Assembly: GCA_947631955.1 (NCBI GenBank)
Contig: CANRNJ010000004.1
Span: 62,001-126,000 of the forward strand
Direction of reading: 5' to 3'
Source of the DNA: an uncultured Lachnospiraceae bacterium
Lineage (GTDB): Bacteria; Bacillota; Clostridia; Lachnospirales; Lachnospiraceae
Length of the DNA stretch: 64,000 bases
Under the pieces are notes generated by a model. The model was not told the DNA's origin. It made no database searches and saw nothing but the letters and a program-made list of their open reading frames with translations. Positions 28,239 to 37,926 of the stretch are shown piece after piece (position 1 is the stretch's first letter; every line of letters begins with the position of its first letter). The translations under genes were made by a program, and so were the position numbers.

Positions 28239-29125
28239 TCATCGTACAGTTGGCAGGCGGGCTGGGGAACCAGATGTTTCAGTATGCCCTGTATCTGCGC
28301 TTGAAAGAGTTGGGAAAAGAAGTAAAGATCGACGACATGTCGGGGTTCGCGGAGGATGCAGAGCGCTGTCCGGCGCTGTCGGCTTTTGGAATAGAGTATG
28401 AGCGCGCGTCCGTAAAAGAACTCAGAAAGATGTTGGATTCCTCTCCGATGCTGTGGCATAAAGTGCGCCGGAAACTGTTCGGAAGGAGAAAAAAAGCCTA
28501 TTTCGAGGAAGACAAACTCTATCACCCGGAGATACTGACATGGGACGATATCTATCTGGAAGGTTATTGGCAGACGGAGAAATATTTTGAACCGATAGAG
28601 GAGCAAGTCAGGCAGACGTATGATACGGACAAGCTGCTGCGCTGCGCGGCGCAGGGCCGGGAAGCTGCCGTAGAAGACTGGATGGGGCAGATTACGTCCA
28701 CAGAATCGGTCGGCGTGCATGTCCGCGGGGGAGATTATCTTCTGCCGCAGAATCAGGAATTGTTTGGCGGAAACTGTACAGCGGCCTATTACAGGGAGGC
28801 AATGAGGCAGATGAAGGAAGAACATCCGGGCTGCCGCTTTTTCCTGTTTACCAACGACAGGCGGCTGGCGGCTGAGCTTACGGACAACGGCGGACCCGGT
28901 TCCGACGCCGGGATCGTGGATCTTGGCGGACGGTGCGATTACGCCGAGTTCGTCCTGATGAGCAGATGCCGGCACAACATACTTGCCAACAGCAGTTTCA
29001 GCTGGTGGGCGTCTTATCTGAACCGGTATCCGGACAAGACGGTCATTGCACCGGCCGGATGGCTGAACGGCTGGGACTGCCGGGATATTTACCGCCGGGA
29101 TATGCGGAGGATCGGTCCGGTATAA
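28235..29125 (+). CDS. Glycosyltransferase family 11 (alpha-1,2-fucosyltransferase-like)
   Basis: MIIVQLAGGLGNQMFQYALYLRLKELG; VGVHVRGGDYL; ILANSSFSWWASYL. Confidence 0.93.
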   Translation: MIIVQLAGGLGNQMFQYALYLRLKELGKEVKIDDMSGFAEDAERCPALSAFGIEYERASVKELRKMLDSSPMLWHKVRRKLFGRRKKAYFEEDKLYHPEILTWDDIYLEGYWQTEKYFEPIEEQVRQTYDTDKLLRCAAQGREAAVEDWMGQITSTESVGVHVRGGDYLLPQNQELFGGNCTAAYYREAMRQMKEEHPGCRFFLFTNDRRLAAELTDNGGPGSDAGIVDLGGRCDYAEFVLMSRCRHNILANSSFSWWASYLNRYPDKTVIAPAGWLNGWDCRDIYRRDMRRIGPV

Positions 29126-29196
29126 CCCGCCGCGGTATGGTTTTGGCAGCGGAGCAGACAAGGGCCTGCGCCAATGGGAAAGGAAATTGACGGCAC

Positions 29197-30999
29197 ATGA
29201 GTAAGCAGACGGCTTTAGAAGGGGAGAAAAAGGAAAAGACCACCCTGATCCATAAAGTGGGTTATCTGTTCGACACAAGACAGAAACATCAGCTGATCGG
29301 TCTGGGCGTATTGATATTGATCGGCGGCCTTCTGGAAACACTGGGGGTCGGAATGATCCTGCCCGTGATGGAGGCCATTATGGATCCGGAAACATTTATG
29401 CAGAACGAACTGGTGTCTGCTTTGGCGGGGTTCCTGCGTATCCGGACGAGCAGGCAGGTGATCATGCTCATGCTTGGATCGCTGATCGTCCTGTATGTGG
29501 TCAAAAATGCTTATCTGCTGTTTCAGACCTATGTTCAGAATACGTTCGTTACGCGCAATCGAAACAGGATGATCACCCGTGTTATGCGCGAGTTCCTCAA
29601 CAGGCCCTATGAGGATTATCTGGGCGCGGACATCCCTACCGTGTTCCGCCTGACGGACAGCGATATCCCCAATGCTTTTCAACTGGTTTTGGTAATGATC
29701 CAGATGGTGACGGAGATCGTGGTAGCGGTTTCGCTGTGCCTGGTGCTGGTGATCAAAAGTCCGGCGATGAGTCTGTTCATTGTCGTTGTCTTTCTGGGAA
29801 TGACGCTGGTGATCACCAAAGTATTAAAACCGCGTCTGAACGAGATCGGACATAAGAATCAGAATATACAGTCGCGTATCGCCAAATGGCGGATCCAGTC
29901 CATTTACGGATTGAAAGACGTGAAAGTGCTCCACAGAGAAGAGTTTTTTGTGCGCAATTATTATGAGAGCGGGGCCGTGGGAGCCAATGTGGCGAGAAAC
30001 TATGCCGTGTTGAACAATACGCCCAGACTCCTGATCGAAACGATTTTCATGGCGGCCATGCTGCTGTACATCATGCTGTATCTTGCCGGAGGCGGAGAGA
30101 TCGCGGTACTGGTGCCGCAGCTGTCTGCTTTTGCGGTGGCGGCGGTCCGCGTTCTGCCGGGGACAAACCGCATCAACACATACCTTTCGGAGATCGCGTA
30201 TTCGCAGCCGTGTCTGGATTATCTGTATGATAATCTGAACGAGAACATGAAAGAGGACGTCAACGGCAGCGTGACCGGTCTGACAGACGGCGTCAAACCT
30301 CAGCTGCCGCCGCTTGCGCTGACGGATAAGATCGTGCTCGACCACATCACATATGCTTATCCGAATACGGTCAAAAACATCTTTACGGATGCGCACATGG
30401 AAATCAAAAAAGGGCAGTCGGTCGGGATCATGGGCCCTTCCGGCGCGGGCAAATCGACGATCGTGGACATCCTGCTCGGACTGCTGCATGTTCAGGCGGG
30501 AACCATAACCTGCGACGGCGTCAGCATTTTTGACAACTATCCGGCGTGGCTTGCAAAGATAGGATATATCCCGCAGTCGATCTATCTGATCGACGAGTCC
30601 ATACGGGACAACATCGCGTTTGGCATCGACGCGGATCAGATCGACGATGCGCGCATCTGGGAGGTCCTTGACGAAGCGCAGCTGAAAGAGTTTGTGGAAG
30701 AACTTCCGGAAGGGCTGGATACGGCGATCGGCGACAGAGGCGTAAGGATATCCGGCGGACAGAGGCAGCGTCTGGGAATTGCCAGAGCGCTCTACCACAA
30801 TCCGGAGATACTGGTCTTTGACGAGGCGACTTCGGCGTTGGATACGGATACGGAGAAGGCGGTCATGGACGCCGTAAACAGTTTTCACGGCAGAAAAACC
30901 ATGGTCATTATCGCGCACCGCCTGAACACGATCGCCCAGTGCGATGTGATCTATAAAGTGGAAGACGAGAAGATCAGGGAGACGACATTATCATGTTAG
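29197..30999 (+). CDS. ABC transporter, fused permease/ATPase (lipid-linked glycan flippase-like, PglK/MsbA type)
   Basis: Six-TM N-terminal domain; Walker A GPSGAGKST, signature ISGGQRQRLGIARAL, Walker B ILVFDEATSALD. Confidence 0.94.
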   Translation: MSKQTALEGEKKEKTTLIHKVGYLFDTRQKHQLIGLGVLILIGGLLETLGVGMILPVMEAIMDPETFMQNELVSALAGFLRIRTSRQVIMLMLGSLIVLYVVKNAYLLFQTYVQNTFVTRNRNRMITRVMREFLNRPYEDYLGADIPTVFRLTDSDIPNAFQLVLVMIQMVTEIVVAVSLCLVLVIKSPAMSLFIVVVFLGMTLVITKVLKPRLNEIGHKNQNIQSRIAKWRIQSIYGLKDVKVLHREEFFVRNYYESGAVGANVARNYAVLNNTPRLLIETIFMAAMLLYIMLYLAGGGEIAVLVPQLSAFAVAAVRVLPGTNRINTYLSEIAYSQPCLDYLYDNLNENMKEDVNGSVTGLTDGVKPQLPPLALTDKIVLDHITYAYPNTVKNIFTDAHMEIKKGQSVGIMGPSGAGKSTIVDILLGLLHVQAGTITCDGVSIFDNYPAWLAKIGYIPQSIYLIDESIRDNIAFGIDADQIDDARIWEVLDEAQLKEFVEELPEGLDTAIGDRGVRISGGQRQRLGIARALYHNPEILVFDEATSALDTDTEKAVMDAVNSFHGRKTMVIIAHRLNTIAQCDVIYKVEDEKIRETTLSC

Positions 31000-32024
31000 G
31001 AATTGAAACACAGGAAGGCTTTGGCCTTGGCAATCAGCTTTTTTTCTATGTCACGGCCAGATGCATCGCGTTGGACAAAGGGTATCGGTTCAGCGTTCTT
31101 GACCCGGAACATTTCGCCAATAATATGCACAGCAGCTGCGGCTTGTATTTCATGGATCTGGATATGGGAGAGCCCTCCGCGAAGGAAGATTATAAAAAGA
31201 TTTTCCACGAAAAGGAAACCCGTCTGTTCACAGGCAGTTCAAAACATGACATGACGCACGGAGTGTATGTAACGGATACGGACGAGGCCCTGTTCCATGT
31301 CGGGGACGATACGCTGATCTATGGAAATCTTCAGGCGGAAGATTATTTTATTTCGCACAAAAAAGAGATCAAAGAGTGGCTTAAGGTCAAGCCGGAATAT
31401 GACTGCATGGAATACAGCCGGGACGATCTCTGCATCATGCATCTGAGGTGCAGCGATTATCTGGGGTCGCCGGAACTTTTTCTTCGCAGAAAATACTGGC
31501 TCATGGGAATGAAGCAGATGCGCAGGATCGATCCCGACATGAAGTTTATGATCATCACCAACGACGTGAAGGAGGCAAACCGGTTCCTGCCCGGTATTCC
31601 CGCGTACAACTTTGATCTGGCCAAGGATTACAGCGTGCTGAAAAATGCGCGGTATCTGCTTTTGGCAAATTCTTCCTTTGCGTATTTTCCGGCGTTTACC
31701 AGCGATACGGTGCAATATATCCTGGCTCCGAAATACTGGGCCAGACACAATGTGTCCGACGGTTATTGGGCGTCGGAGCAGAATATTTATGAAGGCTGGC
31801 ATTATATGGACCGCCGGGGCAGGGTGTTTACAGCTGATGAATGTAGGAAAGAACTGGCCGAATACAAGAAGAGATCGAAGAGATATGCCAATGTCAATAC
31901 GCGTCCGCAGGGCATCCGCCTGAAGCTGATGGAGCTGCACGCGTGGTACTATTACAAAAAGGCTTATCTGTGCAGGATAGCCCGCGGTGTAAAGAGGCGT
32001 ATCCTGCGATTGGCGAAGAGATAG
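30993..32024 (+). CDS. Glycosyltransferase family 11-like
   Basis: GFGLGNQLFFYVTARCIALDKG; CIMHLRCSDYLGSPELF; YLLLANSSFAYFPAF; overlaps upstream gene by 7 nt. Confidence 0.8.
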   Translation: MLGIETQEGFGLGNQLFFYVTARCIALDKGYRFSVLDPEHFANNMHSSCGLYFMDLDMGEPSAKEDYKKIFHEKETRLFTGSSKHDMTHGVYVTDTDEALFHVGDDTLIYGNLQAEDYFISHKKEIKEWLKVKPEYDCMEYSRDDLCIMHLRCSDYLGSPELFLRRKYWLMGMKQMRRIDPDMKFMIITNDVKEANRFLPGIPAYNFDLAKDYSVLKNARYLLLANSSFAYFPAFTSDTVQYILAPKYWARHNVSDGYWASEQNIYEGWHYMDRRGRVFTADECRKELAEYKKRSKRYANVNTRPQGIRLKLMELHAWYYYKKAYLCRIARGVKRRILRLAKR

Positions 32025-32034
32025 GGTATTGTTC

Positions 32035-33615
32035 ATGAAAACAGGATCATTGTATGCGATTCAACAAAAGACAGGGGCGCTGTTTGGCTCGTGTGCGGCC
32101 CGCATCGGGCATATAGCGGCAAAAAGACCGGCGCTGTATTCGGGGCTGCTTTTTGCGGTGTCCATGATACCGATCTTTATCTTGGGCAGATATAATGTCA
32201 TGTGCATTGACGATTATGATTACGGCAGACAGATACACGACACATGGGCGGCGACCGGTTCGCTGTGGCAGTCGGTGCAGTCCGCATGGCGGCAGAGTAT
32301 GGAGTTTTACCGCAGCTGGCAGGGGACCTTTGTTTCCTGCTTCCTGATGGGGATGTGTCCTATGCATTTTAACCATGGGGCCGCATGGATCGTTCCGGTT
32401 ATCATGACGGGAATGTTTTCGGTATCTGTTTTTGCGCTGGGACGGCAGATCCTGTGCGGATATATGGGCGTCGGCCGTTCGGAGAGCAGCGCGGTCCTTT
32501 TCCTGCTGCTCTTTATGTTTTATCAGGTGATGGAAGCTCCTTTTGAGGGGATCTATTGGTATAACGGCTCGGTGCATTACGTTTTTATGCAGTCCGTCTG
32601 GTTTTTGGCATTGACGTTTATTCTGGCGGCTCTGCGGGCACAGTCCCGAACGGCGCGGATCTTTCTGTGCATGGCCGCGTCGGCGTTGTCCGTCATTGTG
32701 GGCGGCGGCAATCTGATCACGGGCCTTCAGGCGCAGATCGTGACGGCATTTCTGGCAGTATATGCGGCCGTAAAGAACCGCGGCAGGATCATGGCGGCGG
32801 CGGTCCCCTTTATTACCGGGATCACGGCGTTTATGATCAATGTGGCTGCGCCTGGCAACCGGCAGCGCAGTATGCTGGATCAGGATGTGGGATACGGCGC
32901 CGTAACTTCCGTTCTGCTGTCCTTTTATCATGCAGCGGTCTTTATGATACAGTGGACGCCGGTTTTTGTGATACTGATCTGGCTGGCGCTTCTGCCGTTC
33001 TTGTGGAAAATGATGAAAAGGGCGGAGGGAACGTTCCGATACCCCGCATGGGTGACTGCCGGCGCTGTGTGCCTTCTGGCGGCGATGTTTACGCCGACGC
33101 TCTACGCCGTAAGGGCGGCCGGGCTTGCCAGGGTGGACAATATCATTCAGATGGTATACTATTTATGTCTGTTTTTGGTGACGGCGTATTGGTGCGGCTA
33201 TTTTACCCACAGGGGGACACGGTGTGGCGGCGGTGCGCCGGAACGGGAAACGGATGGAGATCGTGCGGCGGATTTGCTCGGCGCTTTTTTTGAGAGGACG
33301 GAAGGAAAAATGACGGTGGTGTGTCTGCTGGCGGTCCTTGTCATATGGGTGGGCACGGCGGATAAGAATACCTATACGAGCATTTCTGCCCTGCGGTCGC
33401 TTGTGAACGGCGAGGCGGAAACGTTTTATGCGCAGTCCATGGAGCGGTATGACGTTTACACCGACGATACCGTATCGGATGTGGAGGTAAAGCCCTATTC
33501 CGTGAAACCGGCGCTTTTTGATTATACCGATCTGACGACGGATCCGGGCAACTGGGTCAATCTGGGAGTGGCACAGTATTATCATAAGGCGTCCGTGAAG
33601 GTTGTGGAGGAATGA
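32035..33615 (+). CDS. Multi-pass membrane protein (DUF6056-like, GT-C candidate)
   Basis: CIDDYDYGRQIHDTWAATGSLWQSVQSAWRQSMEFYRSWQGTFVSCFLMGM and FEGIYWYNGSVHYVFM; about 10 TM segments. Confidence 0.65.
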   Translation: MKTGSLYAIQQKTGALFGSCAARIGHIAAKRPALYSGLLFAVSMIPIFILGRYNVMCIDDYDYGRQIHDTWAATGSLWQSVQSAWRQSMEFYRSWQGTFVSCFLMGMCPMHFNHGAAWIVPVIMTGMFSVSVFALGRQILCGYMGVGRSESSAVLFLLLFMFYQVMEAPFEGIYWYNGSVHYVFMQSVWFLALTFILAALRAQSRTARIFLCMAASALSVIVGGGNLITGLQAQIVTAFLAVYAAVKNRGRIMAAAVPFITGITAFMINVAAPGNRQRSMLDQDVGYGAVTSVLLSFYHAAVFMIQWTPVFVILIWLALLPFLWKMMKRAEGTFRYPAWVTAGAVCLLAAMFTPTLYAVRAAGLARVDNIIQMVYYLCLFLVTAYWCGYFTHRGTRCGGGAPERETDGDRAADLLGAFFERTEGKMTVVCLLAVLVIWVGTADKNTYTSISALRSLVNGEAETFYAQSMERYDVYTDDTVSDVEVKPYSVKPALFDYTDLTTDPGNWVNLGVAQYYHKASVKVVEE

Positions 33616-34376
33616 TGAAGACAGACAAACGAAAGCTTCCTGACGTTACTCTGGCTGCAATGACCAGTGTGGATCTGTACGAAACGATCAAAGCGATGGA
33701 GTACAGTATGCGGGAAATCGAGTTCGGTGATGTGGTTTTGATCACCCACAGACGCCCTCTTTCCCTGCCGAGATCCATTCGGTATTCGCATACGTCGAAG
33801 CTGGACGATATCGATAAATTCAATTATAAGATGGTCTATGAATTGGGGCAGCATATCCATACGGATTATGTGCTGATCGTGCATGCGGACGGTTTCGTCG
33901 TGAATCCGGAGAGCTGGCGGGATGAATTTCTGGACTACGACTATATCGGCTCGCCGTGGCCGCTTCCGCAGAATGACTATGCCTACCGCGATTCCAAGGG
34001 GCAGATATGCCGCGTGGGAAACAGCGTATCGATCCGAAGCAAGCGGCTGCTCGATTTTCCGAAGCAGGCGGGCCTTGCGTGGGAAACGATGGAAGACGGC
34101 AATTATAACGAGGACGTGTTCCTGTGCTGCAAATACAAGAATGTGATCGAGGATGCGGGTATGCGGTTCGCCCCTGTCGAAGTGGCAAAATATTTCGGTC
34201 ACGAGCATATGATCCCGGAAACGGAGGATGTGGAGAAGCCTTTTGTCTTCCATAAGTGGAGAGGAAGAAACGCGCGCTATCCCAGATTTGTCAATCCGTG
34301 GAAGGTCCGGTTAAGGAAAGCCAAGGATCTGATCCGGCCGTTCCTTTTTTGGCGGAGGTGGAAGAAAAATAGATGA
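33612..34376 (+). CDS. DUF5672-family putative glycosyltransferase (copy 1)
   Basis: LPDVTLAAMTSVDLYETIKAMEYSMREIEFGDVVLITHRRP; YVLIVHADGFVVNPESWRDEFLDYDYIGSPWP. Confidence 0.8.
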   Translation: MMKTDKRKLPDVTLAAMTSVDLYETIKAMEYSMREIEFGDVVLITHRRPLSLPRSIRYSHTSKLDDIDKFNYKMVYELGQHIHTDYVLIVHADGFVVNPESWRDEFLDYDYIGSPWPLPQNDYAYRDSKGQICRVGNSVSIRSKRLLDFPKQAGLAWETMEDGNYNEDVFLCCKYKNVIEDAGMRFAPVEVAKYFGHEHMIPETEDVEKPFVFHKWRGRNARYPRFVNPWKVRLRKAKDLIRPFLFWRRWKKNR

Positions 34377-35314
34377 TATATGATTGTATCCCATTTTTTA
34401 ATGAACTGGATATTTTAAAACTCCGGATGAAGATCTTGGCCCCCTATGTGGACCGGTTCGTTCTGGAAGAGTCTACGGTGACTTTTTCCGGAGAGCCGAA
34501 GGAAATGACGTTTGCAAAAAACCGCAGCATGTTTGCAGAGTTTGAGGACAAGATCACCTATGTGGCGGTGGACGATTCTCCGTTGAGCGGCGTGACGACC
34601 CACGAGCGGGACAATTTTCAGAAGAACCGCCTGATACGCGGCCTGGAGGGCTGTAAACCGGACGACATCATTATTCTGAGCGATGTGGACGAGATACCTG
34701 ATCCGAAGACTCTTGTAAAGATCTTGGAGAATTTTGATCCGTCCAAGATATACCACCTCGCGCAGAGGATGTTTTATTGCTTTCTTAATCTGGAGGAAGT
34801 GTCGGGCAATCTCCTTTCCATCACCGGCGAATTCAAGGGCGTGGAGCACAGACAGTGGCTTGGCACCAAGATATGCAGTTATGCCAGCATACCGGAGAAA
34901 GGGATCGTGCATCTGCGGGAGATCTCACCTGATGATCCTCGGAGCGTGCGCGTTCCGAACGGCGGATGGCATTTCGGCTATATGGGCGGCGACGGCGAGC
35001 GGGATGCATCCAAGCGCATCGGCGTCAAGGTAAAGGCGGCCGCACATCAGGAGTACAATTCGGCAAGGTATCTGAACGAAGCGGTGGACAGGCTTTTATG
35101 CGGAGAGGATATATTCGGGAGAAACGCTGAATTTGTCCGTGTGCCGATCGACGAAACATTTCCGGAATATCTGCGGACCCATGTGGAGGAGTATGCGTTC
35201 CTGATCGCGCCCAAGGTCAGCCGGGCGGGGATGATCCTCAAAAAGCTCCGGTTAAAATGGATGGACTGCCTGCGGAAAGTCCACGGAGCGGCAGTACGGT
35301 TTTTGAGGCGGTGA
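34373..35314 (+). CDS. Glycosyltransferase family 17 (MGAT3-like)
   Basis: MIYDCIPFFNELDILKLRMKILAPYVDRFVLEESTVTFSGEPKEMTF; ILSDVDEIPDP. Confidence 0.85.
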   Translation: MIYDCIPFFNELDILKLRMKILAPYVDRFVLEESTVTFSGEPKEMTFAKNRSMFAEFEDKITYVAVDDSPLSGVTTHERDNFQKNRLIRGLEGCKPDDIIILSDVDEIPDPKTLVKILENFDPSKIYHLAQRMFYCFLNLEEVSGNLLSITGEFKGVEHRQWLGTKICSYASIPEKGIVHLREISPDDPRSVRVPNGGWHFGYMGGDGERDASKRIGVKVKAAAHQEYNSARYLNEAVDRLLCGEDIFGRNAEFVRVPIDETFPEYLRTHVEEYAFLIAPKVSRAGMILKKLRLKWMDCLRKVHGAAVRFLRR

Positions 35315-35330
35315 TCTTTGCCTGCCGGGA

Positions 35331-35359
35331 TTGAATTTTTCCCGAAAAAATGGTATTCT
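35331..35359 (+). promoter_or_regulatory. Predicted sigma-70/SigA-type promoter: TTGAAT (35331-35336), 17-nt spacer, TATTCT (35354-35359)
   Basis: Consensus-like hexamers with ideal spacing in the 97-bp gap upstream of 35412. Confidence 0.5.
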
Positions 35360-35362
35360 AAG

Positions 35363-35374
35363 ATGATATATCAT
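35363..35374. promoter_or_regulatory. Perfect 12-bp palindrome ATGATATATCAT just downstream of predicted -10; operator candidate
   Basis: Self-reverse-complementary sequence read directly. Confidence 0.45.
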
Positions 35375-35411
35375 TATTATGTGACAGTTTGGAGTCGCCT
35401 GAGGGATAGGA

Positions 35412-36824
35412 ATGAACCGTAAAACAACGATCATTGAGGGATACTTGCTTCTCTTTACAGATTTAGTCAGCATCACCGCCGCATACATCATTTCCATTTT
35501 GATACGGTATCATAAATTCAAGTGGGTGGATGAACCGGAACTTCATTTTCTGGGATGCATCTGTTTCCTGCTGTTCTGCACCGTCTATAGTTTTCTGTTT
35601 GACTGGAACAGGGAGTTCCTTTCCCGCGGGATCCTGGTAGAGTTCATAGCCGTTATAAAATTCAATGTGTTCATGGCTTTTTCCGCGATGGCGTTTCTGT
35701 TCCTGCTGCAGCGCGGTTCGGATTTCTCGCGTCTTGTCATGGGTTATTTCGTGATCTTAGACATATTGATCGTGTGGATCGTCAGGATCATCATGAAAAA
35801 GGTGCTGCGCCTTTATTTCACATCCAAGTCCAATATCATAAAGATCATGATCATCACAAAGGACGCGCTGCTTGAAAAGACGGTTTCCAGACTGAAAAAG
35901 GATCTGGATATCAATTATGAGATCGTGGCGCTGGCCTGTGTGGATGCGGACCGAAAGGGCGAGCCGGTCGAGGGGATCGAAGTAAACGCCGGCGGGGACG
36001 ACATGCTGGACGTCGCCAGACAGATGCCGCTTGACGAGGTGTTCATCGATCTTCCGGAGGAAGACAAGGATCATGTCAACAGTATCATATACGATCTGGA
36101 ATCAATGGGTATCGCCTGCCACTATAACATCGATATGATCGACCGTCCCCGGAAAGAAGTGCGGGTAGAGAATTTCGCAGGATATACCGTGGTGACATAT
36201 TCCGTCAATTATTCCGATTACCGGCGTATGGCCATCAAGCGTCTGATGGATATCGTGGGCGGTCTGGCGGGCTGCCTGTTGACGATGCTGATCACGCCCT
36301 TCGTTGCGCTTGCGATCCGGATAGATTCCAAAGGCCCGGTCTTTTTCGCGCAGACAAGGATCGGCAAGAACGGAAGGCGGTTTAAGATCTATAAATTCCG
36401 CTCCATGTATGTTGACGCGGAGGAGCGCAAGAAAGAACTGGAAGCGCAGAATGAGATGCAGGGCCTGATGTTTAAGATGGATAACGATCCGCGCATCACG
36501 AGGGTGGGAAAGTTTATCCGTAAGACAAGCATTGACGAACTTCCTCAGTTTTTGAATATTCTCAAAGGCGACATGAGTCTTGTGGGGACAAGGCCGCCGA
36601 CGGAAGACGAGTTTGAACAGTACAATTCCCATTACAGGCGGAGGATCAGTATCACGCCGGGGCTGACCGGTCTGTGGCAGATCAGCGGACGAAGTGAGAT
36701 CGTTGATTTCGACGAGGTGGTCAAGCTGGATCTGGAATATATCGACAACTGGTCGCTGGGACTTGACGTCAAGATCCTGTTTCAGACGATATGGGTGGTC
36801 CTTACCGGAAAAGGATCCAAATGA
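35412..36824 (+). CDS. Exopolysaccharide polyprenyl glycosylphosphotransferase (WbaP/CpsE-like)
   Basis: N-terminal TM bundle plus CoA-binding-like domain; KRLMDIVGGLAGCLLTMLITPFVALAIRIDSKGPVFFAQTRIGKNGRRFKIYKFRSM; IDELPQFLNILKGDMSLVGTRPP. Confidence 0.95.
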   Translation: MNRKTTIIEGYLLLFTDLVSITAAYIISILIRYHKFKWVDEPELHFLGCICFLLFCTVYSFLFDWNREFLSRGILVEFIAVIKFNVFMAFSAMAFLFLLQRGSDFSRLVMGYFVILDILIVWIVRIIMKKVLRLYFTSKSNIIKIMIITKDALLEKTVSRLKKDLDINYEIVALACVDADRKGEPVEGIEVNAGGDDMLDVARQMPLDEVFIDLPEEDKDHVNSIIYDLESMGIACHYNIDMIDRPRKEVRVENFAGYTVVTYSVNYSDYRRMAIKRLMDIVGGLAGCLLTMLITPFVALAIRIDSKGPVFFAQTRIGKNGRRFKIYKFRSMYVDAEERKKELEAQNEMQGLMFKMDNDPRITRVGKFIRKTSIDELPQFLNILKGDMSLVGTRPPTEDEFEQYNSHYRRRISITPGLTGLWQISGRSEIVDFDEVVKLDLEYIDNWSLGLDVKILFQTIWVVLTGKGSK

Positions 36825-36869
36825 CCTGCGCATACGGCGCGGTAAAAAAGATGTCGGGAGTGCTGCGGG

Positions 36870-37910
36870 ATGAAAGTTTTGATGTTGGGACCGGACAGGA
36901 GTGTGCATGGCGGCATATCCCAGATGGTCAATAATTATTACGATTCGGGACTGGATCAAAAAGTGGAACTGCGCTATATCGGAACGATGGTGGAAGGCAG
37001 TAAGTTCCGCAAGCTTCTTCAGGCGGTCTGGGCTTATATCCGGTTCTGCGTGCATCTGGGACAGAGCCGGATCGTGCATGTGAATATGGCGTCGGACGCC
37101 AGTTACTATCGCAAATCCGTTTTTGTCAGAACCGCCCGTCTGTGCGGGAAGAAACTGATCATTCATCAGCACGGCGGAGATTTTGAAACTTTTTATGGGG
37201 CCATGCCGGAGAAAAAACAGGCGAAGGTGCGCCGTGTCTTGAATATGGCGGATGTGTTTATCGTGCTGACTCCGGCTCTGGCGGATTTTTTCGCCGGACT
37301 GGTCGATGAAAAGAAGATCGTGGTGCTGCCGAACGGAGTTGCCGTCGGGCCCAGACCGCAGAAGACATATGAGAAACATCGGATCCTTTTTCTGGGAAGG
37401 CTGTGCCGTCAGAAGGGCATCGGAGAACTTATGACGGCGGTTTCGCATCTTCGGTCCGAGTTCCCTGATATGCAGGTCATGCTGGGCGGTATATGGGAGG
37501 ATCCGGAACTGCGGGATGAAGTCGCCCGGCTGTCCGGTACGGTGGAGTATCTGGGCTGGATCGAGGGCGAAAGGAAACAAAGATATCTGGATGAATGTGA
37601 GATTTTTGTACTGCCGTCCTATTTCGAGGGGATGCCGGTATCTGTCTTGGAAGCGATGGCGTCCTGCTGCGCGGTCGTGGCTTCTGCGGTGGGAGGTATC
37701 CCGCAGATGTTGGAAGACGGGGTGGACGGTATCCTGATACGGCCAAAAGACAGCACTTCACTGGAGGAAGGACTGCGCAGAATCTTGTCGCAGCCGCTTC
37801 TTGGCCGGGAGATGGGAAACCGCGCGCGTGCTGTTGTGGAGAAGGATTTCTCTCTGGACCGCAGCATTGACAAATTGCTTGGCATCTATCGGAATTTATC
37901 GGACGGATGA
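36870..37910 (+). CDS. Glycosyltransferase family 4
   Basis: MLGPDRSVHGGISQMVNNYYDSGL; ILFLGRLCRQKGIGELMTAV; LPSYFEGMPVSVLEAMASCCAVVASAVGG. Confidence 0.94.
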   Translation: MKVLMLGPDRSVHGGISQMVNNYYDSGLDQKVELRYIGTMVEGSKFRKLLQAVWAYIRFCVHLGQSRIVHVNMASDASYYRKSVFVRTARLCGKKLIIHQHGGDFETFYGAMPEKKQAKVRRVLNMADVFIVLTPALADFFAGLVDEKKIVVLPNGVAVGPRPQKTYEKHRILFLGRLCRQKGIGELMTAVSHLRSEFPDMQVMLGGIWEDPELRDEVARLSGTVEYLGWIEGERKQRYLDECEIFVLPSYFEGMPVSVLEAMASCCAVVASAVGGIPQMLEDGVDGILIRPKDSTSLEEGLRRILSQPLLGREMGNRARAVVEKDFSLDRSIDKLLGIYRNLSDG

Positions 37911-37926
37911 AAGGATACGGAAGGCC

